Source: Eudoraea adriatica DSM 19308 (GTDB taxonomy: Bacteria; Bacteroidota; Bacteroidia; Flavobacteriales; Flavobacteriaceae). From it: DNA of 64,000 nucleotides. Within the stretch, counting starts at the first letter, position 1; every line of letters begins with the position of its first letter. Location of the stretch: assembly GCF_000382125.1 (NCBI RefSeq), contig NZ_KB907548.1, positions 1 to 64,000 on the forward strand. The letters run 5' to 3'. Below are positions 45,120-54,680 of this stretch, piece after piece. Below the pieces are notes generated by a model. The model was not told where the DNA came from. It did not search any database and saw only the letters and a program-made list of their open reading frames with translations. A program made the translations under genes and the position numbers.

Positions 45120-46031
45120 CTACATATTTTGTCTTAAGTACATAATTTTATCAATTATCTCCTCAAATGAAGTGTTTTTCTCTGCCCAAACGATATTCTT
45201 ATTTTTTCTAAACCAGGTTAATTGCCTTTTTGCAAAACGCCGTGTATTTTTTTTAATTTCGGAAATAGCAAAATCCAGGTCCCATTTTCCATCAAAGAAG
45301 TTAAAAAGCTCTGTATAGCCAACAGTTTGCAGGGCATTTAAATTTTTGTGTTTATATAATGACCTTGCTTCCTCAACAAGTCCGTTTTCAATCATGGTAT
45401 CTACCCGTTTATTGATCTTGTCATAAAGGATGCTTCTTTCTGTGGAAAGGCCTACCATAATCGTACAGAATGGTCGGGGATCCTTTTTTTTATTTATAAA
45501 GGAAGAATAAGATTTGCCTGTACCCAGGCATATTTCCAGGGCACGAATGATTCTGTGTGGATTTTGAATATCTGCCTTGGCGTAATATTGAGGATCGAGT
45601 TCTTTAAGTTGATTTTGTAAAACTTCAATCCCTTCTTTTTTAAGACTGGTATTTAAATTAGCTCGTATTTCCCTGTCAATCTCAGGGAAAGCATCTAAAC
45701 CCTGGATAACCGCATCAATATATAAACCACTGCCGCCCGCCATTACAACATAATCATGCTTCTTAAATAGATTATCGAGAACCTTGAGGGCATCCTTTTC
45801 AAAATCCCCCACATTGTAAGCTTCGTGAATACTTTTGTGTTGAATAAAATGATGGGGTACAGATTCTAATTCATGCCCGGAAGGAACCGCTGTACCTATT
45901 GTCATTTCTTTATAAAATTGTCTGGAATCCGCAGAGATGATCTCTGTTTTGAAATAAGTTGCCAGATCAATGGCCAGTTTTGTTTTGCCAATAGCAGTTG
46001 GCCCTACAACCGTAATAAGCACCTTTTTCAT
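45120..46031 (-). CDS. miaA: tRNA dimethylallyltransferase MiaA
   Basis: A 303-residue enzyme that prenylates A37 of tRNAs reading UNN codons. The P-loop is VVGPTAIGKTKLAIDLA, the conserved DSRQFYKEM and the tRNA-binding QNPHRIIRALEI are present, and the C-terminal RRFAKRQLTWFRKN is typical. Its ATG overlaps the stop of the ion channel gene by one base. Confidence 0.95.
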   Translation of the reverse strand: MKKVLITVVGPTAIGKTKLAIDLATYFKTEIISADSRQFYKEMTIGTAVPSGHELESVPHHFIQHKSIHEAYNVGDFEKDALKVLDNLFKKHDYVVMAGGSGLYIDAVIQGLDAFPEIDREIRANLNTSLKKEGIEVLQNQLKELDPQYYAKADIQNPHRIIRALEICLGTGKSYSSFINKKKDPRPFCTIMVGLSTERSILYDKINKRVDTMIENGLVEEARSLYKHKNLNALQTVGYTELFNFFDGKWDLDFAISEIKKNTRRFAKRQLTWFRKNKNIVWAEKNTSFEEIIDKIMYLRQNM

Positions 46032-46873
46032 TATAGTTTACCCCCGCAATTAAAGCAGTGCTTTGCCTCAGGTGGATGTCCCCCGGTTGAACAATTTTCA
46101 CAGATTATTATTTCTTCGCCGGAATCCTTTTTCTCTCCCTTGGCAAATTCAACAGTTACAATTCCGGTTGGGACTGCAATAATACCATAACCAATAATCA
46201 TTATTAATGTAGCAATGAATTGCCCTAATCCGGTTTCGGGTGAGATATCACCATAACCCACTGTTGTTAGAGTTACAATGGTCCAATATACACTATGGGG
46301 TATGCTATTGAAGCCATGTTCAGGACCTTCTATTAAATACATAATTGTCCCAAGTATAACAGAAACAACCAGCATAAAGAAAACAAAAATGAAGATTTTG
46401 GTTCTGCTGGCTTTTAAGGCTCTCAACAAATTATTGGACTCTCCAATGTAGCGGACTAATTTTAGAATCCTGAATACACGAAGAAGTCTTAATGCCCTGA
46501 AGGCCGTAATATACTGAGATCCTCCAATAAAAAAGGATAAATATTTTGGGATAGTAGAAAGTAGATCAATAATGCCAAAAAAACTAAAAATATACCTGGA
46601 AGGCTTTTTTATGCATATAAGACGCAGTATGTATTCCAGGGTAAATAAAATAGTGACTATCCATTCCGAAATATTAAGAAAAGAATGGTATTTGGCATCT
46701 ATTGTCGGAACGCTCTCCAGCATCACTATAATAACACTGTACACGATAACCACCAGGAGAACTATATCAAATAGCTTACCTGCCGGCGTATGAGTGCCGT
46801 AAATTATTTCATGAAGCTTATATTTCCAGCCTTTTTTTGGTATAAATTCTGGCTCTATCTCTGTATCCGTCAC
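46031..46873 (-). CDS. Voltage-gated potassium-type ion channel with C-terminal zinc ribbon
   Basis: A 280-residue six-helix channel protein. The S4-like helix has regularly spaced arginines (ALRLLRVFRILKLVRY), and the pore loop contains the potassium filter TLTTVGYGD. The C-terminal tail carries a zinc ribbon: C258-x2-C261 and C273-x2-C276. The ATG overlaps the stop of the exonuclease gene (ATGA), and miaA follows by a one-base overlap. Potassium selectivity is well supported; gating is inference. Confidence 0.9.
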   Translation of the reverse strand: MTDTEIEPEFIPKKGWKYKLHEIIYGTHTPAGKLFDIVLLVVIVYSVIIVMLESVPTIDAKYHSFLNISEWIVTILFTLEYILRLICIKKPSRYIFSFFGIIDLLSTIPKYLSFFIGGSQYITAFRALRLLRVFRILKLVRYIGESNNLLRALKASRTKIFIFVFFMLVVSVILGTIMYLIEGPEHGFNSIPHSVYWTIVTLTTVGYGDISPETGLGQFIATLIMIIGYGIIAVPTGIVTVEFAKGEKKDSGEEIIICENCSTGGHPPEAKHCFNCGGKL

Positions 46874-47991
46874 TGTTGGTTTTTCAATTCAATAATCTCA
46901 AGTACTTTTTTGTCTCTAAGGTACGATTCAATAATTTTGCTTGTATACCGGGTGTTATTCATTGGGGTAATAATTGATTCTAAGATATGAATATTATTTA
47001 TTTGATAGTTCAGGTTATAGAAACCCAAACCAGTAAATTCCCCGTTTTTGATAAGTATAGCACTGCGTTCACCAAATTCTCTCCCTTTATCGACTATGAT
47101 TAAATTATCAGATAGAATATCATAGCCATTAATTTTCACTTGATGGTTTTTATTTGAGACCGCAATTTTTTTGCCCTGTGTATTATATTTAGGTTGATTC
47201 TTTACAAGTTCTTCATTTTCTTTCAACAGTGCTACCAATTCACTGCCGGTTTTTTCATAGGTGACCTTTTTGGTTTCTTTCTGAATTTGTCTTGCAAGGT
47301 CTCCACTCTTTATAAAGTGGCGGTTAACCCGCTTTTTGATATTGTTACTTTTTCCCAGAAAAATGATTTCACCATCTTTATTGTGCATATAATATACCCC
47401 TACTTCGGTTGGCAAACTTGCCACGATATCCAGCTGCCTTTGAGAGAGTTCACCCAAAGACTCTTCTCTCACAATCTCTTTTATTATTGCCTTATCAGTA
47501 TCTTTGGTGAGCAAAAGTTTAAATAATTTTAATGTGGCCAGGGCATCGCCGTTAGCCCTATGACGGTCACTAACCGGGATTCCTAAGGAGCGAACCAGTT
47601 TGCCCAGACTATGTGATTCGGCATCAGGAATCAATCTTTTGGACAGATCAACTGTGCACAGGGTTTTCCTTTCAAAATCGAATCCTAATCTTCGAAATTC
47701 CGTTCTTAAGATTCTGTAATCAAATTGGGCATTGTGAGCTACAATGACAGTATCCCTGGTTATTTCAACTATACGTTTTGCCACTTCACAAAACTTAGGA
47801 GCTGAGCGTAACATTTTGTTATTAATCCCTGTAAGATTAACAACAAAAGGCTGAATTTCTTTTTCCGGATTTACAAGGCTAATGAATTTATCGACAACCT
47901 TATGGCCGTCAAATTTGTGAATGGCAATTTCGGTTATCCCTTCTTCATTGTATTTACCTCCTGTGGTTTCTATGTCAAGTATAGCGTACAT
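46870..47991 (-). CDS. DnaQ-like exonuclease fused to a GIY-YIG nuclease domain
   Basis: A 373-residue two-nuclease protein. An N-terminal DEDDh exonuclease (about 1-165) has Exo I DIETTGG, Exo II in VIVAHNAQFDYRIL, and Exo III with HRANGDALATL. A GIY-YIG domain (about 195-275) resembles the 5'-incision half of UvrC/Cho: GVYYMHNKDGEIIFLGKS followed by IKKRVNRHF. A C-terminal region without known motifs follows. A role in excision repair or flap processing is suggested by the domains, not shown. Confidence 0.88.
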   Translation of the reverse strand: MYAILDIETTGGKYNEEGITEIAIHKFDGHKVVDKFISLVNPEKEIQPFVVNLTGINNKMLRSAPKFCEVAKRIVEITRDTVIVAHNAQFDYRILRTEFRRLGFDFERKTLCTVDLSKRLIPDAESHSLGKLVRSLGIPVSDRHRANGDALATLKLFKLLLTKDTDKAIIKEIVREESLGELSQRQLDIVASLPTEVGVYYMHNKDGEIIFLGKSNNIKKRVNRHFIKSGDLARQIQKETKKVTYEKTGSELVALLKENEELVKNQPKYNTQGKKIAVSNKNHQVKINGYDILSDNLIIVDKGREFGERSAILIKNGEFTGLGFYNLNYQINNIHILESIITPMNNTRYTSKIIESYLRDKKVLEIIELKNQQ

Positions 47992-48028
47992 TTAAACTTT
48001 TACAAATTCCTGTTTACCTACATTTAGA

Positions 48029-48685
48029 TTATTTATTTCTAACACCAAAGATACTACTTCCTATGCGTACCATTGTACTGCCTTCTTGAATTGCAATTTT
48101 GTAATCTCCGCTCATACCCATTGACAGAACATTTATACCTGGTATGTTGTTCTTTATTTTTAAATAAATTGAACTCAAATATGCAAATTCTTTCCGGATT
48201 TGTTCCTCATCATCAGTAAATGTGGCCATACCCATCAACCCCTGAACGGTTATATTTTTGAGGTTTCCAAATTCCGCTGAATCTATTAATTCCAGTAGCT
48301 CTCCTTCATCAAGTCCGAATTTTGTTTGTTCCTCGGCAATGTGCATCTGAAGCAAGCAGTTGATCTTACGATTATTTTTTATTCCCTGCTTGTTAATCTC
48401 TTTCAGGAGTTTTAAGCTATCTACACTATGAATCAGAGAAACAAACTCTCCCATGTATTTTACTTTGTTCCTCTGAACATGCCCTATCATATGCCATTCA
48501 ATGTCTTTGGGTAATTCAGACCATTTAAGAACCATTTCCTGAATTTTGTTTTCGCCAAAAATGCGCTGACCAGCTTCATAGGCCTCCATAATTTCCTCCT
48601 TGGTTTTGGTTTTGGAAACTGCAACAAGGCTTACATCCTGGGGAAGATCATCAAGAATTTTGAGAAGATTATTTTTTATGGACAC
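48029..48685 (-). CDS. YggS family PLP-binding protein
   Basis: A 218-residue PLP homeostasis protein (PROSC/YggS, alanine-racemase-like barrel). The PLP lysine lies in LVAVSKTKTKEEI at about residue 25, followed by FGENKIQE and HMIGHVQRNKVKYM; the phosphate loop is SMGMSGDYKIAI. It acts in vitamin B6 and amino-acid balance. The start is a GTG at 48685. It lies after DUF1015 in the same direction. Confidence 0.92.
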   Translation of the reverse strand: MSIKNNLLKILDDLPQDVSLVAVSKTKTKEEIMEAYEAGQRIFGENKIQEMVLKWSELPKDIEWHMIGHVQRNKVKYMGEFVSLIHSVDSLKLLKEINKQGIKNNRKINCLLQMHIAEEQTKFGLDEGELLELIDSAEFGNLKNITVQGLMGMATFTDDEEQIRKEFAYLSSIYLKIKNNIPGINVLSMGMSGDYKIAIQEGSTMVRIGSSIFGVRNK

Positions 48686-48780
48686 TTATTTTAATTTGAA
48701 ATTAGTAAATAATTTAAGATCAATGAAGGAGTTAGGTTTATTCCATATCCGAAAATGTTGGTTATAAACGGGCTTAATAT

Positions 48781-50031
48781 TTAGCCTTTGGCTGAATCTA
48801 AATCGTAGATAACGAGTGCACTTCTGAGTTTTGGTTCAATATAGGTGCTCTTTGGAGGCATAACCAATCCCGCGTCGGCAATTGCCTTTATCTCTTCAAC
48901 ATTTAAAGGAACCAACCCAAAACCTACTGCGAAGTTCCCTTTATCAATTTCATCTTTCATCTTAAGGACATTACGCTTCCCATGGCCGTATTGGATTCGT
49001 TTATCATTTCTTAGATCTTTTATTTTAAGAATAGGTTCCAGAATTGTCTTGTATAAGATTTGAGTATCTAATTTATTTAGTACGTCAGAATGTTGATAAA
49101 CTTTTTTTCTTAGGTATAAGGAATAAAATGAGCCATTTAGATACATACTAAAATGATGCTTCTTGTGGGGCCTGTACAATTGATTTCCAAGATTTTTAAT
49201 TCTATAAAATTTATCTAGTTTTACAAGGAATTCTTCCGGCGTATGACCATTCAGGTCGCTCACCATTCTGTTAAATTCAAATATTTTGATCTCAGATTCG
49301 GGAATTAAATAACTCATAATAAAATTATAAGGTTCCCGGCCTGTATGCCCCGGGTTTTCCTTTTTTGCCCTAAGGGAAAGGAGGTTGGAAGAAGAACTTC
49401 TGTGATGCCCATCTGCTATATATAAAGAATTTACTTTGGCAAATTCATTTTGTAAATTTTTTAATGTACGTTTTTCCGATATTTTCCAAAGGGTATGTGT
49501 AACATTGTCCGGGGTTGTGAAATGACATTCCGGAATATTTTTTATCTCCGAAGCAACAAGGGAAGCAACCTCATTGGTGTCCGGGTAAATCATTAAAACC
49601 GGTTCTGCTTTAAACTTTACGGCATTGAGATAATTCGCAAATAACTTTTCCCTTCTTTCAATGGTGTTTTCGTGTTTTTTAATTACGGAATTCCTGTAAT
49701 CCTCAGTACTGGTTCCACATATTATTCCGCAGCAATTGAAATCATTTTTTACAATTTTATAAATATAAAAGCTTTCCTCATTGTCCTTTAACAGGATTTT
49801 GTCTTCCAAAAACTCCGAATATCTGTTGTACACAAGTTTAAAACGCTCCATCCCCGAAACTGTTTTATTAAACCTATACCCCGGATTTATTATATGCAAA
49901 AAAGAAAATGGATTGTAGTTTAAGACACAGTCTAATTCTTTTTTTGAATACTCTTCATAAGAACGCGAAGCAACAAATGGGGTTTTATCGTTTACGGGTC
50001 GTACCGCTTTAAATGGTTGAATAATTGCCAT
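48781..50031 (-). CDS. DUF1015 family protein
   Basis: A 416-residue cytoplasmic protein of the DUF1015 family. Characteristic segments are IQPFKAVRP at the start, LYIADGHHRSSSSNLL in the middle and the VMPPKSTYIEPKLRS end. The HHR motif points to a nucleotide or kinase-like function, but none is established. It follows the 3-hydroxybutyryl-CoA dehydrogenase gene by four bases, an arrangement common in flavobacteria. Confidence 0.88.
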   Translation of the reverse strand: MAIIQPFKAVRPVNDKTPFVASRSYEEYSKKELDCVLNYNPFSFLHIINPGYRFNKTVSGMERFKLVYNRYSEFLEDKILLKDNEESFYIYKIVKNDFNCCGIICGTSTEDYRNSVIKKHENTIERREKLFANYLNAVKFKAEPVLMIYPDTNEVASLVASEIKNIPECHFTTPDNVTHTLWKISEKRTLKNLQNEFAKVNSLYIADGHHRSSSSNLLSLRAKKENPGHTGREPYNFIMSYLIPESEIKIFEFNRMVSDLNGHTPEEFLVKLDKFYRIKNLGNQLYRPHKKHHFSMYLNGSFYSLYLRKKVYQHSDVLNKLDTQILYKTILEPILKIKDLRNDKRIQYGHGKRNVLKMKDEIDKGNFAVGFGLVPLNVEEIKAIADAGLVMPPKSTYIEPKLRSALVIYDLDSAKG

Positions 50032-50035
50032 AGGC

Positions 50036-50929
50036 TTAGTGTACGAATTGTTTTGCTACTTTTTCCGCCTTGCGGGACTCTGAATAGTCATAGAACCCTT
50101 CCCCCGATTTAACTCCTGTTTTACCTGCCATTACCATATTAACAAGAAGCGGACATGGTGCGTATTTAGGGTTTTTAAAGCCGCTATACATAACATTAAG
50201 AATTGAAAGGCATACATCAAGGCCAATGAAATCTGCCAACTGTAAAGGTCCCATGGGGTGTGCCATGCCTAATTTCATTACCGTATCTATCTCTGTTACA
50301 CCTGCTACATTATTGTACAGGGTTTCAATAGCTTCATTTATCATGGGCATTAAGATCCTGTTTGCTACAAATCCGGGATAATCATTTACTTCAGTTGCTG
50401 TTTTGCCTAATTTTCTTGAAATTTCCATCACGGTTTTGGTAACGCTATCGCTTGTACTATAACCTCTTATAATCTCCACTAATTTCATTATTGGAACCGG
50501 GTTCATAAAGTGCATCCCTATTACCCTGTCCGGTCTTTTTGTAACCGCTGCAATTTGTGTTATGGATATGGAAGAAGTATTGGTCGCCAGAATTGTGCTT
50601 TCTTTGCATTGACCGTCTAATTCTTTAAAAATTCCCAATTTCAGATCTACATTCTCACTTGCCGCTTCAATAACCAAATCCACTTCTTTCACTCCTTCCT
50701 GCAGAGAAGAATAGCTGGTTATATTCGCTAATGTGTTAGTCTTAAGGTTTTCAGTAATGACATTCTTTACCAACATCCTGTCCAGGTTTTTGGATATCGT
50801 TAGGATCCCTTTATCCAGTGCTTCCTGCGAGATGTCAATCAAATGTACTTTGTATCCGTTTTGTGCAAAGACATGGGCAATTCCGTTACCCATAGTTCCT
50901 GCTCCTATTACTGCAATTGTTGTTATCAT
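50036..50929 (-). CDS. 3-hydroxybutyryl-CoA dehydrogenase
   Basis: A 297-residue NAD-dependent 3-hydroxyacyl-CoA dehydrogenase. The Rossmann motif is IGAGTMGNGIAHVFAQ, and the catalytic histidine is in GMHFMNPVPIMKLVEII with the downstream KTATEVNDYPGFVANRILM. It belongs to fatty acid, butyrate or phenylacetate degradation. It lies between the Gfo/Idh oxidoreductase and DUF1015 genes on the same strand. Confidence 0.92.
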   Translation of the reverse strand: MITTIAVIGAGTMGNGIAHVFAQNGYKVHLIDISQEALDKGILTISKNLDRMLVKNVITENLKTNTLANITSYSSLQEGVKEVDLVIEAASENVDLKLGIFKELDGQCKESTILATNTSSISITQIAAVTKRPDRVIGMHFMNPVPIMKLVEIIRGYSTSDSVTKTVMEISRKLGKTATEVNDYPGFVANRILMPMINEAIETLYNNVAGVTEIDTVMKLGMAHPMGPLQLADFIGLDVCLSILNVMYSGFKNPKYAPCPLLVNMVMAGKTGVKSGEGFYDYSESRKAEKVAKQFVH

Positions 50930-50983
50930 TTTAAGCGGATTGAGGAGTGAGAATTCTGTTATTCAATTTTGGTTCCAATACTA

Positions 50984-51949
50984 TTAGTTTTTGAAAGATG
51001 AAATTATCTGTAAAGCTACATTGAGAGCCTGAGTGCCTTGTTTTAGAGTTACTACCGGAGTGTTGTTAGTGTTTATGGCCCATGCAAAGGTTTCAAGTTC
51101 ATCCCGGATGGCGTTATTATTTAGAATTTCAGGATTCTCAAAATAAATTTGTTTTTTTTCTCCTTCTGCATTCTGAAGGACCATGTCAAATTCTCCCGGT
51201 ATTTCAGGGGCGTCTTTCATTTTTACAACTTCGACCTGCTTTTCCAGAAAATCAACGGATATATAGGCATCGCGTTGAAAAAACCTGGATTTCCTCATGT
51301 TTTTTAATGAGATTCTGCTTGCCGTAAGATTGGCAACACAACCATTTTCAAATTCAATTCTGGCATTGGCAATATCCGGGGATTTGCTGATAACTGAGAC
51401 CCCACTCGCATTTATTTTTTTTACTTCGGACTTAACCACACTGAGAATTACATCTATATCGTGAATCATTAAATCTAATACTACAGGAACATCAGTTCCT
51501 CTGGGGTTGAATTCGGCCAGCCGGTGGGTTTCAATGAACATAGGGTTCTCAATATTGTTCTTTACCGCCGAAAATGCCGGGTTAAAGCGTTCTACATGCC
51601 CTACCTGTCCTTTCACCTTATTCGCTTGTTCAATTTTCAAAAGTTCCTCGGCCTCCTGCAGGGTGTTGGTAATTGGTTTTTCAATAAAAACATGCTTTCC
51701 TTTCTCCATTGCTTTCTTAGCACATTCATAATGCGATAAGGTGGGTGTTACAATGTCAACGACATCTACTTCATCCATTAAGGAATCGATATTTTCAAAA
51801 TAGGAATAGCCGAATTCCGCAGCAACCTTTTCACTGTTTTTTGAATCTGGGTCGAAAAATCCAATTAAATTATATTCAGGAGATTCATTCAGAAGGCGCA
51901 AATGAATTTTTCCTAAATGACCTGCGCCTAATACGCCAACTTTGAGCAT
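50984..51949 (-). CDS. Gfo/Idh/MocA family oxidoreductase
   Basis: A 321-residue NAD(P)-dependent sugar or inositol-type dehydrogenase. The N-terminal Rossmann segment is VGVLGAGHLGKIHLRLL, the EKP motif is in HVFIEKPITNT, and the catalytic histidine region is DLMIHDIDVILS. The substrate is unknown. The start at 51949 (MLKVGVLG) replaces an upstream in-frame ATG at 51967 that adds six residues before the Rossmann strand. Confidence 0.88.
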   Translation of the reverse strand: MLKVGVLGAGHLGKIHLRLLNESPEYNLIGFFDPDSKNSEKVAAEFGYSYFENIDSLMDEVDVVDIVTPTLSHYECAKKAMEKGKHVFIEKPITNTLQEAEELLKIEQANKVKGQVGHVERFNPAFSAVKNNIENPMFIETHRLAEFNPRGTDVPVVLDLMIHDIDVILSVVKSEVKKINASGVSVISKSPDIANARIEFENGCVANLTASRISLKNMRKSRFFQRDAYISVDFLEKQVEVVKMKDAPEIPGEFDMVLQNAEGEKKQIYFENPEILNNNAIRDELETFAWAINTNNTPVVTLKQGTQALNVALQIISSFKN

Positions 51950-52066
51950 AAATTTGAGTTTCCTCAAAAATAAGGAGATTAATTCTAAATTAAGCTAATG
52001 TATCCCATGGAATATAGCCATAGTTCCAATTGGATTTTCTAATTTTAGCGACACAAAATCAAACCC

Positions 52067-52708
52067 TTGAAAGATACTTTCAAACATAAAGGAATGCGCA
52101 ATAAACTTGTAGAAATTATTGCTTCCAAAGATATAAAAGATAAAAAGGTTCTGGATGCTATTAGGGCAGTGCCAAGACACTTATTTATGGATAGTAGTTT
52201 TGAAGATCACGCATACCAGGACAAAGCCTTTCCAATTGCTGCTGAGCAAACCATATCACAACCATATACCGTGGCCTTCCAAACAGAATTGTTAGAGCTG
52301 AACCCCGGAGATAAAATACTGGAAATAGGAACGGGGAGTGGTTACCAGACTGCTGTACTGCTGAAATTGAAAGCCAGAGTTTTTACGATAGAACGACAGT
52401 TAGAATTATTTAAAAAAACATCTTTGTTCTTTAAGAAAATGGGTTACCGACCCAAAAAATTTATTTTTGGTGACGGATATAAGGGCCTTCCTGAGGAGGC
52501 TCCATTTGAAGGTATTATTGTAACTGCCGGAGCTCCTGAAATTCCCAAAGTGCTTTTATCTCAATTGAAAATTGGGGGTAAATTGATTATCCCTGTTGGC
52601 CTTGATGACCAGATCATGACTCGTATAATTAGAAACTCAGAGAAGGAATTTGAACGACAGGAATTTGGCTCCTTTCGATTTGTTCCACTTTTAGAAGATA
52701 AAAATTGA
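52067..52708 (+). CDS. pcm: Protein-L-isoaspartate O-methyltransferase
   Basis: A 213-residue enzyme that starts repair of isoaspartyl damage in proteins. It shows ISQPYTVAFQTELL, the SAM motif ILEIGTGSGYQTAVLLKL and the later GGKLIIPVG. The start is TTG at 52067, giving the KDTFKHKGMRNKLVE N terminus expected of homologues; an ATG nine codons in is the alternative. It converges on smpB. Confidence 0.93.
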   Translation: MKDTFKHKGMRNKLVEIIASKDIKDKKVLDAIRAVPRHLFMDSSFEDHAYQDKAFPIAAEQTISQPYTVAFQTELLELNPGDKILEIGTGSGYQTAVLLKLKARVFTIERQLELFKKTSLFFKKMGYRPKKFIFGDGYKGLPEEAPFEGIIVTAGAPEIPKVLLSQLKIGGKLIIPVGLDDQIMTRIIRNSEKEFERQEFGSFRFVPLLEDKN

Positions 52709-52742
52709 TTAATTCGCCCAGCCTTTTTTGGTCCTAATGTGC

Positions 52743-53204
52743 TTAATTATTAAAATTCTTTTTTAGCCGATCCAGATTTCTTTTATTGTCCCTATCTCTA
52801 ATGCTCTCCCGTTTGTCGTATAATTTCTTTCCCTTTGCCAGAACAATTTTAAGTTTTGCCAATCCTTTATCATTTACAAATAGGTTTATGGGAACAATAG
52901 TCAGCCCGGTATTTTTTACTTCTTTTTCCAGTTTTTTTAATTCTTGCTTTTTTAACAGTAGTTTTCGTGCGGCCTTAGGTTTGTGGCTGAAGTGCGTAGC
53001 ATGAGAATATTCATCGACTTGCATGTTTATTACAAAAAGTTCTCCCTGTTCATTAAATTCACAAAAACTTTCTGTAATAGACGCTTTTCCAAGGCGTATA
53101 GATTTTATTTCAGACCCTGTAAGCACAATTCCTGCTATATAGGAATCCAGGAATTCATATTCGAAACGGGCTTTTTTGTTTTTTATATTTATTGCTTTCT
53201 GCAT
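52743..53204 (-). CDS. smpB: SsrA-binding protein SmpB
   Basis: A 153-residue tmRNA partner in ribosome rescue. Conserved segments: NKKARFEYEFLDSY, GIVLTGSEIKSIR, and the C-terminal KLYDKRESIRDRDNKRNL. The start at 53204 (MQKAIN) is the family norm; a longer frame upstream is rejected. TACTTTTG ends six bases before the ATG and may be a near-leaderless promoter. The tmRNA gene is not in this window. Confidence 0.95.
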   Translation of the reverse strand: MQKAINIKNKKARFEYEFLDSYIAGIVLTGSEIKSIRLGKASITESFCEFNEQGELFVINMQVDEYSHATHFSHKPKAARKLLLKKQELKKLEKEVKNTGLTIVPINLFVNDKGLAKLKIVLAKGKKLYDKRESIRDRDNKRNLDRLKKNFNN

Positions 53205-53316
53205 AAGAAACAAAAGTAAGAACAAATACCAGAGTACGATATATTGGAAATTGAATTTATTTCTGTGAAAAGTGTAATGAAAGTATGATTTTTGCGATTA
53301 CTCTAAAAACGTAACT

Positions 53317-54066
53317 ATGTTGAGGTTAATATTCATACTTATCTTTTTTGTAGCGGTTGGTTGCAAGGATAACAGCGCAACTAATCCGGCAGTGCAAGAT
53401 ATCGTCGATAAGTCTATAGAAGTATCGGGGGGTAATCTGTACAAAGCCTGTGATATATCCTTCGCTTTGAGGGGTATTAGGTATGAATTGGAAAACGTAA
53501 ATGGGAGAAAAATATTAAAACGAATTATTAAAAAAGATTCAACCATCATTTTGGATATCTTAAAGCACAATAGCTTTGAAAGATACATTAACGGGGACCT
53601 GGTTAATGTGGCCGATTCCATGGCTGCTAAATATTCAAATTCAATTAATTCTGTTCATTATTTTGCGTATCTCCCATACGGTTTAAATGATCCTGCTGTT
53701 AATAAAAAGCTTCTGGGTGAAACCCAAATAGGAGATGGTCAGTACTATAAAGTGGAGGTTACCTTTGATAAAAAAGGCGGAGGTGAGGATTTTGAAGATA
53801 TTTATATATACTGGATTAATAAAGAGACATTTAAGCCAGATTACTTAGCATATCAATTTAATACTGATGGTGGCGGAGCCAGATTTCGTAAAGCGTTCAA
53901 CGAACGCATTATAAATGGGATTCGGTTTGTTGATTATTACAATTATAAAGCATCAGAAAATATTTCTGTATATGAGCTGGAAGCTCTTTTTAAATTAAAA
54001 AAATTAGAGCTTTTGTCTACTATCCGTTTGGAAGATATTAGTGTTAATCCGCACAGTTGCAATTAA
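53317..54066 (+). CDS. DUF6503 family lipoprotein
   Basis: A 249-residue lipoprotein (lipobox VAVGC, Cys about 16) that I recognise as DUF6503, a flavobacterial family of unknown role. The mature part is beta-rich, resembling LolA-like or OM-lipid-binding folds (inference), with repeats of aromatic and Asp/Lys residues such as DYYNYKASENI. Its 3' end overlaps the convergent histidine phosphatase gene by 23 bases. Confidence 0.72.
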   Translation: MLRLIFILIFFVAVGCKDNSATNPAVQDIVDKSIEVSGGNLYKACDISFALRGIRYELENVNGRKILKRIIKKDSTIILDILKHNSFERYINGDLVNVADSMAAKYSNSINSVHYFAYLPYGLNDPAVNKKLLGETQIGDGQYYKVEVTFDKKGGGEDFEDIYIYWINKETFKPDYLAYQFNTDGGGARFRKAFNERIINGIRFVDYYNYKASENISVYELEALFKLKKLELLSTIRLEDISVNPHSCN

Positions 54067-54589
54067 AACGAAGACGATTGGAAGTTACATTTTTTCCGGT
54101 TACCTGCACGATGAACAGGCTGCCATTGTCATAGTCATCCATAGCTTCATATTTCTCTTCCCCAAGCATTTTATTTACAAAATCAGGTGTGGAATTGCTA
54201 TGTCCGACAACAAGTACTTTTTTACCCAAATTATCTATCTTAAATTGCTCGATATCAATAGTAGATGGGTCATAATATTGGACCGTTATATCTTTTTTAA
54301 CAGAAGTGGGAGCAGCAGTCATGGTTGTTCGCTCATAATCTGTAGAATAAATTGCATCAAGATCAACGTCGTTAAGTATTTCTGCCCAGTGCATAGCCCG
54401 GCCAAGTCCTTTTTGGCTAAGTTCAGGATCGATGTCTTCTGAATCACTTCTGATCTTTTCTGCGTGTCTTATGAAATAATAAGTAGAAACAGCCGGCTCA
54501 ACATAGGCATCTGATAATTTTTGATCATCTTTGCATGAGATTTGGCCTGTTAATAAAAGGGCAAAGATTAGAAGTTTAACTATTTTCAT
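54044..54589 (-). CDS. Exported histidine phosphatase family lipoprotein
   Basis: A 181-residue phosphohistidine-type phosphatase of the SixA/PGM superfamily. The catalytic motif is YFIRHAEKIRSD with the nucleophilic His, followed by IYSTDYERT and the second histidine in VLVVGHSNSTP. A lipobox (GQISC, Cys about 19) predicts membrane anchoring, which is unusual for SixA itself. The substrate is unknown. It converges on the DUF6503 gene with a 23-base overlap. Confidence 0.85.
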   Translation of the reverse strand: MKIVKLLIFALLLTGQISCKDDQKLSDAYVEPAVSTYYFIRHAEKIRSDSEDIDPELSQKGLGRAMHWAEILNDVDLDAIYSTDYERTTMTAAPTSVKKDITVQYYDPSTIDIEQFKIDNLGKKVLVVGHSNSTPDFVNKMLGEEKYEAMDDYDNGSLFIVQVTGKNVTSNRLRFNCNCAD

Positions 54590-54680
54590 CCTGGATTGGT
54601 TTGAATAATTTCAATATATGCTCTAATTTAACTGAAATTCAGCGAAATTAGTATGTTAACCCTTGGTTTTTTCTATTGTT

